From contig NZ_WUEH01000024.1 in NCBI RefSeq assembly GCF_010468615.1, forward strand, positions 1-59,644: a stretch of DNA of 59,644 bases, written 5' to 3'. The notes under the pieces were generated by a model that saw only the letters and a list, made by a program, of their open reading frames with translations, was not told the DNA's origin and did no database searches. The position numbers and the translations under genes were made by a program. Position 1 is the first letter of the stretch. Every line of letters begins with the position of its first letter. This stretch comes from Pseudodesulfovibrio sp. JC047. Its GTDB lineage: Bacteria > Desulfobacterota > Desulfovibrionia > Desulfovibrionales > Desulfovibrionaceae. This document shows, piece after piece, positions 18,181 through 26,423 of this stretch.

Positions 18181-19050
18181 ATGAATTTTCAGGATGTTAT
18201 ACTGAAATTGCAAAATTTTTGGGCAGACTATGGTTGTGCTGTTGTCCAGCCCATGGACATAGAGTGTGGGGCCGGAACGTTCAACCCTTCCACATTCTTT
18301 CGAGTCATCGGTCCCGAGCCGTGGAAAACCGCATATGTCGAGCCTTCTCGCCGTCCTACTGATGGTCGGTATGGGGAGAATCCCAACCGGTTGCAGCACT
18401 ATTATCAGTTTCAGGTGGTTTTGAAGCCGTCTCCTGACAACGTGCAGGAGCTGTATCTGGAGAGTTTGGCCGCTATTGGAATTGATGCAGCAGCGCATGA
18501 TATCCGTTTTGTCGAAGATGACTGGGAATCCCCTACACTCGGCGCATGGGGTCTGGGCTGGGAAGTCTGGCTGAACGGAATGGAAGTGACACAGTTTACC
18601 TATTTCCAGCAGGTTGGCGGTATTGATTTGAAGCCGGTTTCCGTGGAAATAACCTACGGTCTTGAGCGGCTGTCCATGTATTTGCAGGAAAAGGAATCCG
18701 TGTATGATCTCATGTGGAATGATGAGATTCGATACGGTCACATTTTCCATCAGAATGAAGTCGAGATGTCCAAGTACAATTTCGAATTGGCAAATACGGA
18801 AATGCTGTTTGATCTTTTTAACAAATTTGAAGCCGAATGCCTCTCCCTATGCGAAGAGGGATTGCCTTGGCCTGCGTATGATTGCTGTCTCAAGTGCTCG
18901 CATTCTTTCAATATGCTGGACGCCCGAAGCGCCATTTCCATCACGGAGCGCGCTTCCTATATCGGGCGAGTCCGCAACCTGGCTTCCAAGATTGCCAGAT
19001 TGTATGCGGACCAGCGGGAAGAAATGGGTTATCCCATGCTGAACAAGTAG
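18181..19050 (+). CDS. glyQ: Glycine-tRNA ligase alpha subunit
   Basis: Catalytic subunit of the alpha2beta2 bacterial-type glycyl-tRNA synthetase. The 289 residues match the family length. Hallmarks are [48 protein letters not shown] [20 protein letters not shown], and [13 protein letters not shown]. It lies between recO and glyS. Confidence 0.97.
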   Translation: MNFQDVILKLQNFWADYGCAVVQPMDIECGAGTFNPSTFFRVIGPEPWKTAYVEPSRRPTDGRYGENPNRLQHYYQFQVVLKPSPDNVQELYLESLAAIGIDAAAHDIRFVEDDWESPTLGAWGLGWEVWLNGMEVTQFTYFQQVGGIDLKPVSVEITYGLERLSMYLQEKESVYDLMWNDEIRYGHIFHQNEVEMSKYNFELANTEMLFDLFNKFEAECLSLCEEGLPWPAYDCCLKCSHSFNMLDARSAISITERASYIGRVRNLASKIARLYADQREEMGYPMLNK

Positions 19051-19092
19051 TTGATGCAACAGACACGAACCGAGAGAATAAAGAGAAGTACA

Positions 19093-21201
19093 ATGGCCGA
19101 ATTCATTCTGGAAATCGGAACCGAGGAAATGCCAGCCCGTTTCGTCCCCAAATTGGCTGCCGAGTTGGAAGGTGTTTTTGCCGCGTCTCTTGACGAGGCC
19201 ATGGTGGAGAACGGGGGCGTGAAATGTTATGCTACTCCTCGCCGAATCACCGCGCATGTCGCGTCCATCGCCCTGACTCAGCGCCAGGAAGAGGAAACCG
19301 TGACCGGACCGCCGACGCGAATCGCGTATGACGGTGACGGCAATCTGACCAAGGCGGGCATGGGGTTTGCCAAGACACAAGGCGTCTCCGAAGATGCGCT
19401 TTTCGCCATGGAGACCGGCAAGGGCGAATATCTCGCTGCCAAAAAGGTCGTTGGCGGTGGGAAGACAATCGATATTTTGCCGGAATTGTGTATCAAGGGT
19501 ATTGAATCCTTGTCTTTTCCCAAAAAAATGCACTGGGGCGATTATTCGTTCACTTTTGGACGTCCTTTGCGGTGGTTGTTGGCCCTGTTGGACGATCAGA
19601 TTGTTGATTTTTCCCTGGAGAATTTGACCACTGGTCGCACGACGCGTGGACATCGGGTCATGGGACCGGGACCGCACGAAGTGGCATCCACAACTGAATA
19701 TTTTTCGGTCATCGAAAACGCATGCAAAGTGGTCATTGACCCGGACGTGCGGAAGAAGATGATTGTTGATGAAGGCAATCGCCTTGCTGGTGAACTTGGT
19801 GGTGAGATTGTCTGGAATGACAAATTGCTTGAAGAGGTCGCCAACCTTGTGGAGTTCCCCAAACCGCTGATCGGGGACATTGATCCCCTGTATCTCGAAT
19901 TGCCGCGTGAGGTGCTGCTGACGTCCATGCAGTCCCATCAGAAGAGCTTTGGCGTACAAAGCCCTGATGGTGCGCTGATGCCGCATTTCTTGACGACATT
20001 GAATATTGAGCCGCAGGACGTAGCTTTGGTCAAAAAGGGCTGGGAGCGTGTGCTCAAGGCCCGGTTGGAAGACGCCCGTTTCTTCTGGGAAGCCGATTGT
20101 ACGGTCGAATTTGAAACATGGCTCGACAAGTTGGAAAATGTCGTTTTCCTTGGACCGCTTGGTTCGGTTGGCGACAAATCCCGTCGAATTGAGCGGTTGT
20201 GTGGCAAATTGGCTGAAGTCCTTGGCGAGTCGCAATCCATCATGCCGGGTGAGATCGAAAAGTACGCCATGGCTGGTCGTCTGGCCAAAGCGGATCTTGT
20301 TTCGGAGATGGTGATTGAATTCGACAGCCTCCAGGGCAAGATGGGTGGTCTTTACGCTGAACGCGCCGGAAAGGGTGAGATCGTTTCCAAGGGGATATAT
20401 GAACAATATCTCCCGGCTGGTCCTGATTCTCCGGTTCCTTCCAGTCTGGCAGGCGCTCTGGTCTCCATGGCTGACAAAGTGGATACCATGGCCGGATGTT
20501 TCGGACTGGGCAAAGTCCCGACCGGAGCAAATGATCCGTATGCGCTTCGACGGTGCGCCCTTGGTATTTCACGGATTATCATGGAACATGAACTGGATGT
20601 GGACCTTGATACGCTTTTGCGTGAGGCTCAGGCCGCATATGTTGATGTGAAATGGAAAGTCGAACCGGCTGACGCCTTGGACAAGCTTAAGGAATTCTTT
20701 GGCCAGCGTCTTCGTGCATTGTTCACCGGTCACGGTTTCAAGACCCGTGTGGTCGATGCCGCTTTGGGAGCTGGTTTCAGTGACATTCGGACTTTGAAAG
20801 CCCGTTTGAAAGCGTTGAGTGAATTCAGCAAGGATGCTGATTTCGAACAGGCCGTGTTGACATTTAAACGTGCGGCAAACATTATTCGCAAGCAGGGCGA
20901 TCAGGCAGGACAGGCTTTGACTGGTCTGTATGATGCCGACCTGTTTGAGGATGCACATGAAAAAACGTTCGGGAGTCAGTTGGAAACAATTGCCCCTCGT
21001 TTCGATGATCTGTGGGAACATGGAGATTTTGGTGGATTATTTGGCCTTCTCGGAGAGTTACGTCCTGCCGTGGACGGATTTTTCGACAATGTCATGGTGA
21101 TGTGCGATGATACGGACATCCGCCTGAATCGTTTGAATCTGTTGAAGGCATTGGTTGACCGTTTGAGTCGCTTGGCTGATTTTAACGCATTGCAAGTTTA
21201 G
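19093..21201 (+). CDS. glyS: Glycine-tRNA ligase beta subunit
   Basis: tRNA-binding partner of GlyQ. The start at 19093 gives MAEFILEIGTEEMPARF, the family N-terminus, with an AAGAGAAG ribosome site; an earlier in-frame ATG at 19054 would add residues of no family likeness. The protein has 702 residues, with TGPPTRIAYD, GRPLRWLLALLD, RTTRGHR, MQSHQKSFGV and a C-terminal DALR-like anticodon domain (FFDNVMVMCDD, RLNLLKALVDRLSRLADF). It is 42 nt downstream of glyQ. Confidence 0.96.
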   Translation: MAEFILEIGTEEMPARFVPKLAAELEGVFAASLDEAMVENGGVKCYATPRRITAHVASIALTQRQEEETVTGPPTRIAYDGDGNLTKAGMGFAKTQGVSEDALFAMETGKGEYLAAKKVVGGGKTIDILPELCIKGIESLSFPKKMHWGDYSFTFGRPLRWLLALLDDQIVDFSLENLTTGRTTRGHRVMGPGPHEVASTTEYFSVIENACKVVIDPDVRKKMIVDEGNRLAGELGGEIVWNDKLLEEVANLVEFPKPLIGDIDPLYLELPREVLLTSMQSHQKSFGVQSPDGALMPHFLTTLNIEPQDVALVKKGWERVLKARLEDARFFWEADCTVEFETWLDKLENVVFLGPLGSVGDKSRRIERLCGKLAEVLGESQSIMPGEIEKYAMAGRLAKADLVSEMVIEFDSLQGKMGGLYAERAGKGEIVSKGIYEQYLPAGPDSPVPSSLAGALVSMADKVDTMAGCFGLGKVPTGANDPYALRRCALGISRIIMEHELDVDLDTLLREAQAAYVDVKWKVEPADALDKLKEFFGQRLRALFTGHGFKTRVVDAALGAGFSDIRTLKARLKALSEFSKDADFEQAVLTFKRAANIIRKQGDQAGQALTGLYDADLFEDAHEKTFGSQLETIAPRFDDLWEHGDFGGLFGLLGELRPAVDGFFDNVMVMCDDTDIRLNRLNLLKALVDRLSRLADFNALQV

Positions 21202-21219
21202 TTTCCACCAAGAAAAAAC

Positions 21220-21247
21220 TTGACATCAGAGTGAGAGTCCATATAAA
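21220..21247 (+). promoter_or_regulatory. sigma70 promoter of rpsT
   Basis: TTGACA at 21220-21225, 16 nt, TATAAA at 21242-21247. It lies in the 117-nt gap between glyS and rpsT and would give a leader of about 65 nt. Confidence 0.75.
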
Positions 21248-21318
21248 AGGCTCTCCCTTTGGGAATAATACCAAGCAAGAGCATTTTACTCGAAATAAAT
21301 TGATCAGGAGAAATTACC

Positions 21319-21585
21319 TTGGCTAATCACAAGTCCGCCTTGAAGAGGCATCGTCAGAGCTTGAAGCGTCGCGCCCGTAACCGCATTTCCAAAACCCGTA
21401 TCAAGAACACCGTCAAGACTGTTCGTATGGCTATTGAGGAAAAGGATGTTGCTAAGGCTCTGGAAGCATTGAAGGACGCTACGTCCCTTCTGGATAGAGC
21501 TGCTCGCAAGAAGGTCATCCACCAGCGTCAGGCCCAGCGTCGTATTGCTCGCCTTCAGGTGGCAATCAACAAGATCGCTGAATAG
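21319..21585 (+). CDS. rpsT: 30S ribosomal protein S20
   Basis: An 88-residue primary 16S rRNA-binding protein of the small subunit. MANHKSALKRHRQSLKRRAR is diagnostic, and the whole protein is Lys/Arg-rich and helical. The start codon is TTG at 21319, with AGGAG at 21306-21310. No ATG gives the conserved N-terminus. E. coli rpsT also starts at UUG, and there the weak start is linked to autogenous control; whether that holds here is inference. Own promoter and own terminator. Confidence 0.97.
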   Translation: MANHKSALKRHRQSLKRRARNRISKTRIKNTVKTVRMAIEEKDVAKALEALKDATSLLDRAARKKVIHQRQAQRRIARLQVAINKIAE

Positions 21586-21609
21586 CCGTTTATTTGCTGC
21601 TATGAAAGT

Positions 21610-21642
21610 AGCCCGCTGTACATTTGTACAGCGGGCTTTTTG
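21610..21642 (+). terminator. Intrinsic terminator after rpsT
   Basis: Stem AGCCCGCTGTACA with its complement around a very short loop, then TTTTT. It lies between convergent rpsT and the Crp/FNR gene and may also serve the latter. Confidence 0.9.
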
Positions 21643-21666
21643 CGGTTGGAGTTTGGCGGTCAGGGG

Positions 21667-22341
21667 TTATCGCCTTTGGTTCGCGATGTCCTGAAGGGCC
21701 TTTGTGTCAAGGATGGTAATATCTTTTCCATTGACCTGAATGAGTGCATCCTTGGCAAATCGTTTGAAAATACGGGAAAGCGTTTCCTGGATGGTGCCGA
21801 GGTAATGGGCAATCTGGCCCTTGGGAAGATCCAGTGTGAACGTGTCCGCATCCTGTGACGATCGGAGCAGCAGTAGATAGGACGCTACTCGGGCGGGTGT
21901 TTCCTTGAGACTCAGATCGTCGATTTTATTCACCAGAATACGAAGCCGTTGCGACAACATGGCCATCATTTTCATGGCCAGATCCGGGTCTTCTCGAATA
22001 ATCCGTTCAAAATCTTGCCGTGGAAAAAACAATGTTTCCAGTTTTTCCAATGCCTGACCATGCGCCGGGAATGTCCCACCTTGAAAAACCGGCACTTCTC
22101 CAACGGCTTCCCCCGGGCCGAAAATATGGAGAATTTGTTCTTTTCCCGCCGGGGATGTCCGAAAAATTTTCACTCTTCCATTGATCGGCGCGAAAAAACC
22201 GTGCGCTGGCGTATCCCCTAGAAACAGCGTTTCTCCCTTTCTGAATTTTTTGATGACGGCAATATCAGCAAGTTTGGTGTATTTTTCGTCGGGAAGCCCT
22301 TTGAAGAAGGCTATTTTTGTGACGGCTGCGAGTTTGTCCAT
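21667..22341 (-). CDS. Crp/FNR-family transcriptional regulator, HcpR-like
   Basis: A 224-residue regulator with an N-terminal cyclic-nucleotide-like sensory barrel (about 1-120), a dimer helix (about 122-145) and a C-terminal winged helix. The recognition helix carries ETLSR (186-190), the same E..SR reading pattern FNR uses for TTGA half-sites. The protein has no cysteine at all, so it cannot hold the FNR-type Fe-S cluster. In Desulfovibrio, HcpR is an FNR-type regulator reported to bind a TTGAC-N4-GTCAA palindrome near hcp and ferredoxin genes; a matching box lies between this gene and the divergent redox cluster. HcpR identity is inferred. Confidence 0.85.
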   Translation of the reverse strand: MDKLAAVTKIAFFKGLPDEKYTKLADIAVIKKFRKGETLFLGDTPAHGFFAPINGRVKIFRTSPAGKEQILHIFGPGEAVGEVPVFQGGTFPAHGQALEKLETLFFPRQDFERIIREDPDLAMKMMAMLSQRLRILVNKIDDLSLKETPARVASYLLLLRSSQDADTFTLDLPKGQIAHYLGTIQETLSRIFKRFAKDALIQVNGKDITILDTKALQDIANQRR

Positions 22342-22379
22342 GTAATAATTTGCTCCATTTCTCTGTGTGATACGGTAAT

Positions 22380-22393
22380 TTGACCTAAGTCAT
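22380..22393. promoter_or_regulatory. FNR/HcpR-type operator box
   Basis: TTGAC-CTAA-GTCAT, a palindrome with 4-nt spacer and one mismatch to TTGAC-N4-GTCAA. It sits 38 nt upstream of the regulator start and 49 nt upstream of the membrane ferredoxin start, so it could control both directions. Confidence 0.6.
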
Positions 22394-22442
22394 GGTTCCC
22401 GTCAAAAAAAAAGTCCACTGTCGGGGCACGGAGAATGAAACA

Positions 22443-23759
22443 GTGAAAAAGTTTTTTTGGATACCCCCTTTGCTTTCGATGTCTTTCTTGGCAGCCCATT
22501 TGCTGAGACAGGGCGACTTTGGCCTGATGACCGCCTTTCTTGCCTTGGCAGGACTGATGACGACACGGCAGGCCTGGGTTCGTTGGGGCATGGTGGCCGC
22601 GCTTGTCTGGGGCGGATTTATTTGGGCTGATACCACCGTGCACCTGGTACATTTCCGACAGGCGTTTGATCTGCCATGGAGACGGTTGGCCGTGATTATG
22701 ACGGGGTTGATCGTTTTCAACGGATTCGCCGTCATGGCCTTGTTGAGTCAGCGAGCTTCATCCTTTTTTTCAGTCGCTCGGGATTCATCGCTGGGGCGCA
22801 CGGCCATTTTCGTGTTGACGATTATGGGGTTGGCGTTGGCGCGGGCCAAGGTGCCGTTTCCTATTTTGTTGGCGGATAGATATTTGCCAGGTTGGGGATG
22901 GGCCGAGATTTTTGCACTTGGACTGTATGCGCAATGGATTGGTGGTCGCATGATGAAGCCTCGGGGACATCGTATGGTGCGTCCTCGGATCTGGGCGTTG
23001 TTTTCCGCCGTCTTTTTCCTGCAATTGGCGTTGGGTTTGTTGGGGATGGAACAGATGCTCATGACAGGGACGTTACACCTGCCTGTTCCTGCCTTGATTT
23101 TTGGAGGACCGGTTTTTCGAGGAACCGGATTTTTCATGCTCATCCTGTTTTCCGTCACCATTTTTCTGGTTGGTCCGGCCTGGTGCAGTCATTTATGTTA
23201 TATCGGAGCCTGGGATGACAGCCTGAGTCGGCTGGGGCCGCGTCCCGCTCCAAAAGAGGGTTTGCGGCGGCTGAGTCTGTGGGGCCGGGGGGCAACGTTG
23301 GTTTTGACCATCATGACCGCTGTTGTTTTGCGGTCCATGGGAATACCGGGATCATCTGCGATTGTCTTTGCCATGTTCTTTGGATTGCTCGGAGTGGGGA
23401 TCATGGCCTTTGTCTCTCGGAAAATGGGGATGATGACGCACTGCACGACTTTTTGTCCCATGGGGCTGGTTGCCAATATTTTAGGGAAAATTTCACCGTG
23501 GCGGATTCGTATCGGATCGGATTGTACCCGATGTGGAGCCTGTTACACCCGGTGTCGATATAATGCGTTGGATGAAAGCAGGGTGACATTGGGGCGTCCG
23601 GCTCTTTCCTGCACCTTGTGTGGTGATTGTGTGTCGGCCTGTGCTCATAAACAGATAGGATACAGTTTCCCAGGGTTGTCCGGCGAAAATGCCAGAACGC
23701 TTTTTATTGTTCTGGTTGTCACACTCCACGCCATCTTTCTTGGCGTGGCACGAATTTGA
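22443..23759 (+). CDS. NapH/CcoG-like polytopic membrane iron-sulfur protein
   Basis: A 438-residue membrane protein with about eight hydrophobic helices and a cytoplasmic ferredoxin module near the C-terminus. Two four-cysteine sets are seen: C361-x2-C-x2-C-x3-C371 (CTRCGACYTRC) and C390-x2-C-x2-C-x3-C400 (CTLCGDCVSAC). NapH-type CxxxC pairs occur at 248/252 (CSHLC) and 334/338 (CTTFCP). Such proteins pass electrons between the quinone pool and soluble carriers. The start is GTG 22443 with GGAG 9 nt upstream; an earlier ATG (22392) overlaps the operator box. It heads a cluster of a ferredoxin, a cupin and siroheme enzymes. Confidence 0.85.
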   Translation: MKKFFWIPPLLSMSFLAAHLLRQGDFGLMTAFLALAGLMTTRQAWVRWGMVAALVWGGFIWADTTVHLVHFRQAFDLPWRRLAVIMTGLIVFNGFAVMALLSQRASSFFSVARDSSLGRTAIFVLTIMGLALARAKVPFPILLADRYLPGWGWAEIFALGLYAQWIGGRMMKPRGHRMVRPRIWALFSAVFFLQLALGLLGMEQMLMTGTLHLPVPALIFGGPVFRGTGFFMLILFSVTIFLVGPAWCSHLCYIGAWDDSLSRLGPRPAPKEGLRRLSLWGRGATLVLTIMTAVVLRSMGIPGSSAIVFAMFFGLLGVGIMAFVSRKMGMMTHCTTFCPMGLVANILGKISPWRIRIGSDCTRCGACYTRCRYNALDESRVTLGRPALSCTLCGDCVSACAHKQIGYSFPGLSGENARTLFIVLVVTLHAIFLGVARI

Positions 23760-23788
23760 ATACATGAAAAAGAAATGAGGATATGAGT

Positions 23789-24577
23789 ATGCTAAGTACG
23801 AGAAAAATGATTACTATTGATGAAGAGCTCTGCAACGGGTGTGGTGAATGTGTACCGTCCTGTGAAGAGGGTGCTTTAGCTATCGTTGACGGCAAGGCCA
23901 AGCTGGTCAAGGAAATATATTGTGATGGACTGGGAGCCTGCCTGGGCGATTGTCCGACCGGTGCGCTCAAGGTAGAAGTTCGAGAGGCTGAGGATTTTGA
24001 TCCGGAAGCCGTGAAAGACCATTTGACGACGCAGGGCCGGGATATCCCCTCACATATGCCCTCGCCGGAGAGTTTGCGTCTGGATGGCCCTGCCGGGTCT
24101 TCAAAGCCGATGGGAGGGTGCCCTGGAGCGGCCTTGCAGACCATGACACCGTGTGAACAGGCAAATATCCCGGTGGCGGCTCCGGCCGGAGGGTCGGCTT
24201 TGTCCCATTGGCCCGTGCAATTGCGACTGGTTCCACCGACCGCGCCTTTTTTGCAAGGGGCAGACCTGCTGTTGACAGCAGACTGTGTGCCGGTGGCCAT
24301 GCCAACGTACCACAGTCGGTATGTTGCCGGACGTGTGGTTGTTCTTGGATGTCCTAAGTTTGATAATCAGATGGAATATGTCGAAAAGTTGGCTGCCATT
24401 CTGACGGAAAACGAGTTGAAGTCCATCACGGTTTTGGAAATGGAGGTTCCCTGTTGTTCGTCCATGTCAACTATTTTGCGGGAAGCGGTCAAGCGGGCCG
24501 GGAAGCGTGTTGAGACGGTCCGACTGACAATTGGGAGAAACGGGACTGTTTTGGAAACGGTTCCCTTGGAATTTTAA
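23789..24577 (+). CDS. Ferredoxin-domain iron-sulfur protein
   Basis: A 262-residue soluble protein with N-terminal ferredoxin motifs and a cysteine-bearing C-terminal domain. The first cluster site is complete, C15-x2-C18-x2-C21-x3-C25 (CNGCGECVPSC). In the second (CDGLGACLGDCP, C45/C51/C55) Leu takes the place of the second Cys. The C-terminal domain has VVLGCPKFDN and EVPCCSSM. Related proteins accompany hcp in Desulfovibrio (from memory). ATG 23789 has GAGG 8 nt upstream; ATG 23783 is too close to it. It is the probable electron carrier for the siroheme enzymes downstream. Confidence 0.82.
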   Translation: MLSTRKMITIDEELCNGCGECVPSCEEGALAIVDGKAKLVKEIYCDGLGACLGDCPTGALKVEVREAEDFDPEAVKDHLTTQGRDIPSHMPSPESLRLDGPAGSSKPMGGCPGAALQTMTPCEQANIPVAAPAGGSALSHWPVQLRLVPPTAPFLQGADLLLTADCVPVAMPTYHSRYVAGRVVVLGCPKFDNQMEYVEKLAAILTENELKSITVLEMEVPCCSSMSTILREAVKRAGKRVETVRLTIGRNGTVLETVPLEF

Positions 24578-24592
24578 CAAGGAGTGTATCGC

Positions 24593-24910
24593 ATGAAGAA
24601 GACAGCGTTGTTCGATGAGCATGGTTTCAAGGACTTGACGTTTTCCAACTACTTGGTACACGAGTCCGAGTTCATGAAGGTCATCAATTTCAACTTTCGG
24701 GCTGGTCAGCAGCTCCCGGTCCATTCGCATGAACTGGAAGGAGAGTTGACATTGACCATTCTTGAGGGTGAAGGTGAATTCCTTGCAGCGGATGGCGCGT
24801 CCATGCCTGCCCATACCGGCGACGTGCTGGTGTCGGAGATTGCCGAACCTCATGGGGTAAAGGCGTTGACCGATATGCGTGTGCTTGTAACCATAGCCCC
24901 ACCAATTTAA
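24593..24910 (+). CDS. Small cupin-fold protein
   Basis: A 105-residue single cupin (cupin_2). The metal-binding motif is seen as PVHSHELEGELTLTILEGEG (first motif: two His and a Glu), with a second motif AHTGDVLVSEIAEPHGVKAL ending in His. The start is ATG 24593 with AAGGAG 8 nt upstream. It could bind a metal and a small ligand; the substrate is not evident. Its position between the ferredoxin and the siroheme enzymes suggests a role in the same redox process. The stop lies 1 nt before the next ATG. Confidence 0.82.
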   Translation: MKKTALFDEHGFKDLTFSNYLVHESEFMKVINFNFRAGQQLPVHSHELEGELTLTILEGEGEFLAADGASMPAHTGDVLVSEIAEPHGVKALTDMRVLVTIAPPI

Positions 24911-24911
24911 G

Positions 24912-25577
24912 ATGAAAATGAAAGAATATATAGAAAAACTCCCTATGCGAGCCGTCAAACCCAGAGGTGACGGCTCGTTTACTGTGGTCCCCCGAATGAG
25001 TCAGGGGCAGATTTCTGCTCAACAACTGGCCGACATTCAAAACGTGGTCGAGGAATACGGATTGTCCGGAATCCGTGTGACAGCAGGGCAGCGTATCATG
25101 ATCGACGGGATTTCTGCTTCAATTCTTCAGGATGTCGTGGAGAAGGTTGGTCCGGTTGGAGATGTGTTTCCATATAAGGTCCATTCCTGTCTGGGGACGA
25201 CCGGGTGCAAACTTGCCATGCAGGATTCCATGGGCTTGGCCGAACGGTTGGAAGAGTTTTTGAAAAATTATTCCCTGCCGACGAAGTTGAAATCCAGTGT
25301 GTCCGGGTGTTCCATGTGCTGTGCTGAGTCCATGATTCGCGATATCGGTTTGATCGGAAGAAAATCTGGTTGGATCGTGTCTTTTGGCGGCAATGGTGGC
25401 AAACGGGTGCGGCAGGGAGATGTGTTGGCCAAGGATATTCCCGAGGCCGAAGCCTTTGAGATCATCGGCAAGGCGCTTGATTTTTATGCGAAAAACGCTA
25501 AGCCCAAGGAACGGACCGCGCGTTTTGTGGAACGAGTGGGAGTCGATGCGATCAAACGTGCCGTTTTTGGCGAATAA
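24912..25577 (+). CDS. Siroheme-[4Fe-4S] sulfite/nitrite reductase-like protein, copy 1
   Basis: A 221-residue minimal sulfite-reductase-like protein. It has one ferredoxin-like half domain (VVPRMSQGQISAQQLADIQN, GIRVTAGQRIMIDGI) and one siroheme/4Fe-4S half domain with C93-x5-C99 (CLGTTGC) and C133-x3-C137 (CSMCC). Desulfovibrio vulgaris has a well-known monomeric low-spin sulfite reductase of nearly this size. It overlaps translationally with the cupin gene and has no clear ribosome site. The substrate (sulfite, nitrite or another oxyanion) is unknown. Paralogous to the next gene. Confidence 0.85.
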   Translation: MKMKEYIEKLPMRAVKPRGDGSFTVVPRMSQGQISAQQLADIQNVVEEYGLSGIRVTAGQRIMIDGISASILQDVVEKVGPVGDVFPYKVHSCLGTTGCKLAMQDSMGLAERLEEFLKNYSLPTKLKSSVSGCSMCCAESMIRDIGLIGRKSGWIVSFGGNGGKRVRQGDVLAKDIPEAEAFEIIGKALDFYAKNAKPKERTARFVERVGVDAIKRAVFGE

Positions 25578-25601
25578 CCGTGTGTAATTGGAGTGAGACC
25601 C

Positions 25602-26261
25602 ATGGCTAAAAAAGAGACACCAAAAGGTGCTATCCTTCAGCGTGACAAGCAGACGTATGCCATTGTGCCTCGGACGCCTGTCGGCCTGGTCACGCCGGGC
25701 GTGCTTGAAGCTTTGGCTCGAGTCGGTCGGAAGTTCGAAATTCCGATCATGAAGATAACCTCGGGTCAGCGTATTGCCCTTGTCGGGCTGGAAGAGGAAC
25801 AAGTCGATCAGGTCTGGGAGGATCTGAAAATGGACATTGGTCCGGCTGTGGGGCTGTGCGTGCATTATGTACAGGCGTGTCCGGGAACCTCTGTCTGTAA
25901 GCTCGGAGTGCGAGATTCTTTGGGATTGGGCAAGGAACTTGAGGAGATGTTTGTGGGCCGAGAATTGCCTGCGAAACTCAAGGTCGGGGTGTCTGGGTGT
26001 CCCATGTGTTGCGCCGAAAGTTACGTGCGAGATGTCGGTTTGATTGGCAAGCCTAAAGGCTGGACCATGGTCGTTGGCGGCAATGCTTCGGGCCGTCCCC
26101 GCATTGCGGACGTCTTGGCTGAAGGGTTGACGCGGCAGGATGCGGTTGAATTGGTGGGCAGGTTTCTTGATTATTATCGGGACAATGCCGGAAAACGAAG
26201 TCGTTCCGCGCGGTTACTCCAAAAAGTTGGTATTGACGCAGTCAAGAAAGCCATAGTATAG
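25602..26261 (+). CDS. Siroheme-[4Fe-4S] sulfite/nitrite reductase-like protein, copy 2
   Basis: A 219-residue paralogue of the preceding gene, with cluster ligands at the same positions: C93-x5-C99 (CPGTSVC) and C133-x3-C137 (CPMCC). AYAIVPRTPVG-like AIVPRTPVGLVTPGVLEALA and IPIMKITSGQRIALVGL correspond to the ferredoxin-like half. It is closer than copy 1 to the described assimilatory-type enzyme by its CPGTS motif. The start is ATG 25602 with GGAG 8 nt upstream; an in-frame GTG at 25593 overlaps that site. Last gene of the cluster, followed by a terminator. Confidence 0.87.
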   Translation: MAKKETPKGAILQRDKQTYAIVPRTPVGLVTPGVLEALARVGRKFEIPIMKITSGQRIALVGLEEEQVDQVWEDLKMDIGPAVGLCVHYVQACPGTSVCKLGVRDSLGLGKELEEMFVGRELPAKLKVGVSGCPMCCAESYVRDVGLIGKPKGWTMVVGGNASGRPRIADVLAEGLTRQDAVELVGRFLDYYRDNAGKRSRSARLLQKVGIDAVKKAIV

Positions 26262-26281
26262 TTTCAGTATACACAGTGAAT

Positions 26282-26313
26282 ACGGCTCTGAGTAATCAGG
26301 GCCGTTGTTGTTT
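26282..26313 (+). terminator. Intrinsic terminator after the siroheme cluster
   Basis: A 10-bp stem, ACGGCTCTGA with TCAGGGCCGT, loop GTAA, then a T-rich but interrupted tail. It lies between the siroheme gene and trkA. Confidence 0.65.
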
Positions 26314-26423
26314 CTAATGGGTGAATATTATTGGGTCGTCGAGTTTCTCACGATGTTGCACTGGCTGAGAAACAGGCGTAGTAAGAATGGGGTTTTCACT
26401 CGTATTCATACAGGAGTAGTCTC

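Noticed and set aside
18847..20406. Long open frame on the minus strand opposite glyQ/glyS
   Set aside because: It mirrors two certain genes in a fixed antisense frame; its composition (His/Gln/Arg-rich) and lack of domains mark it as a codon-bias shadow.
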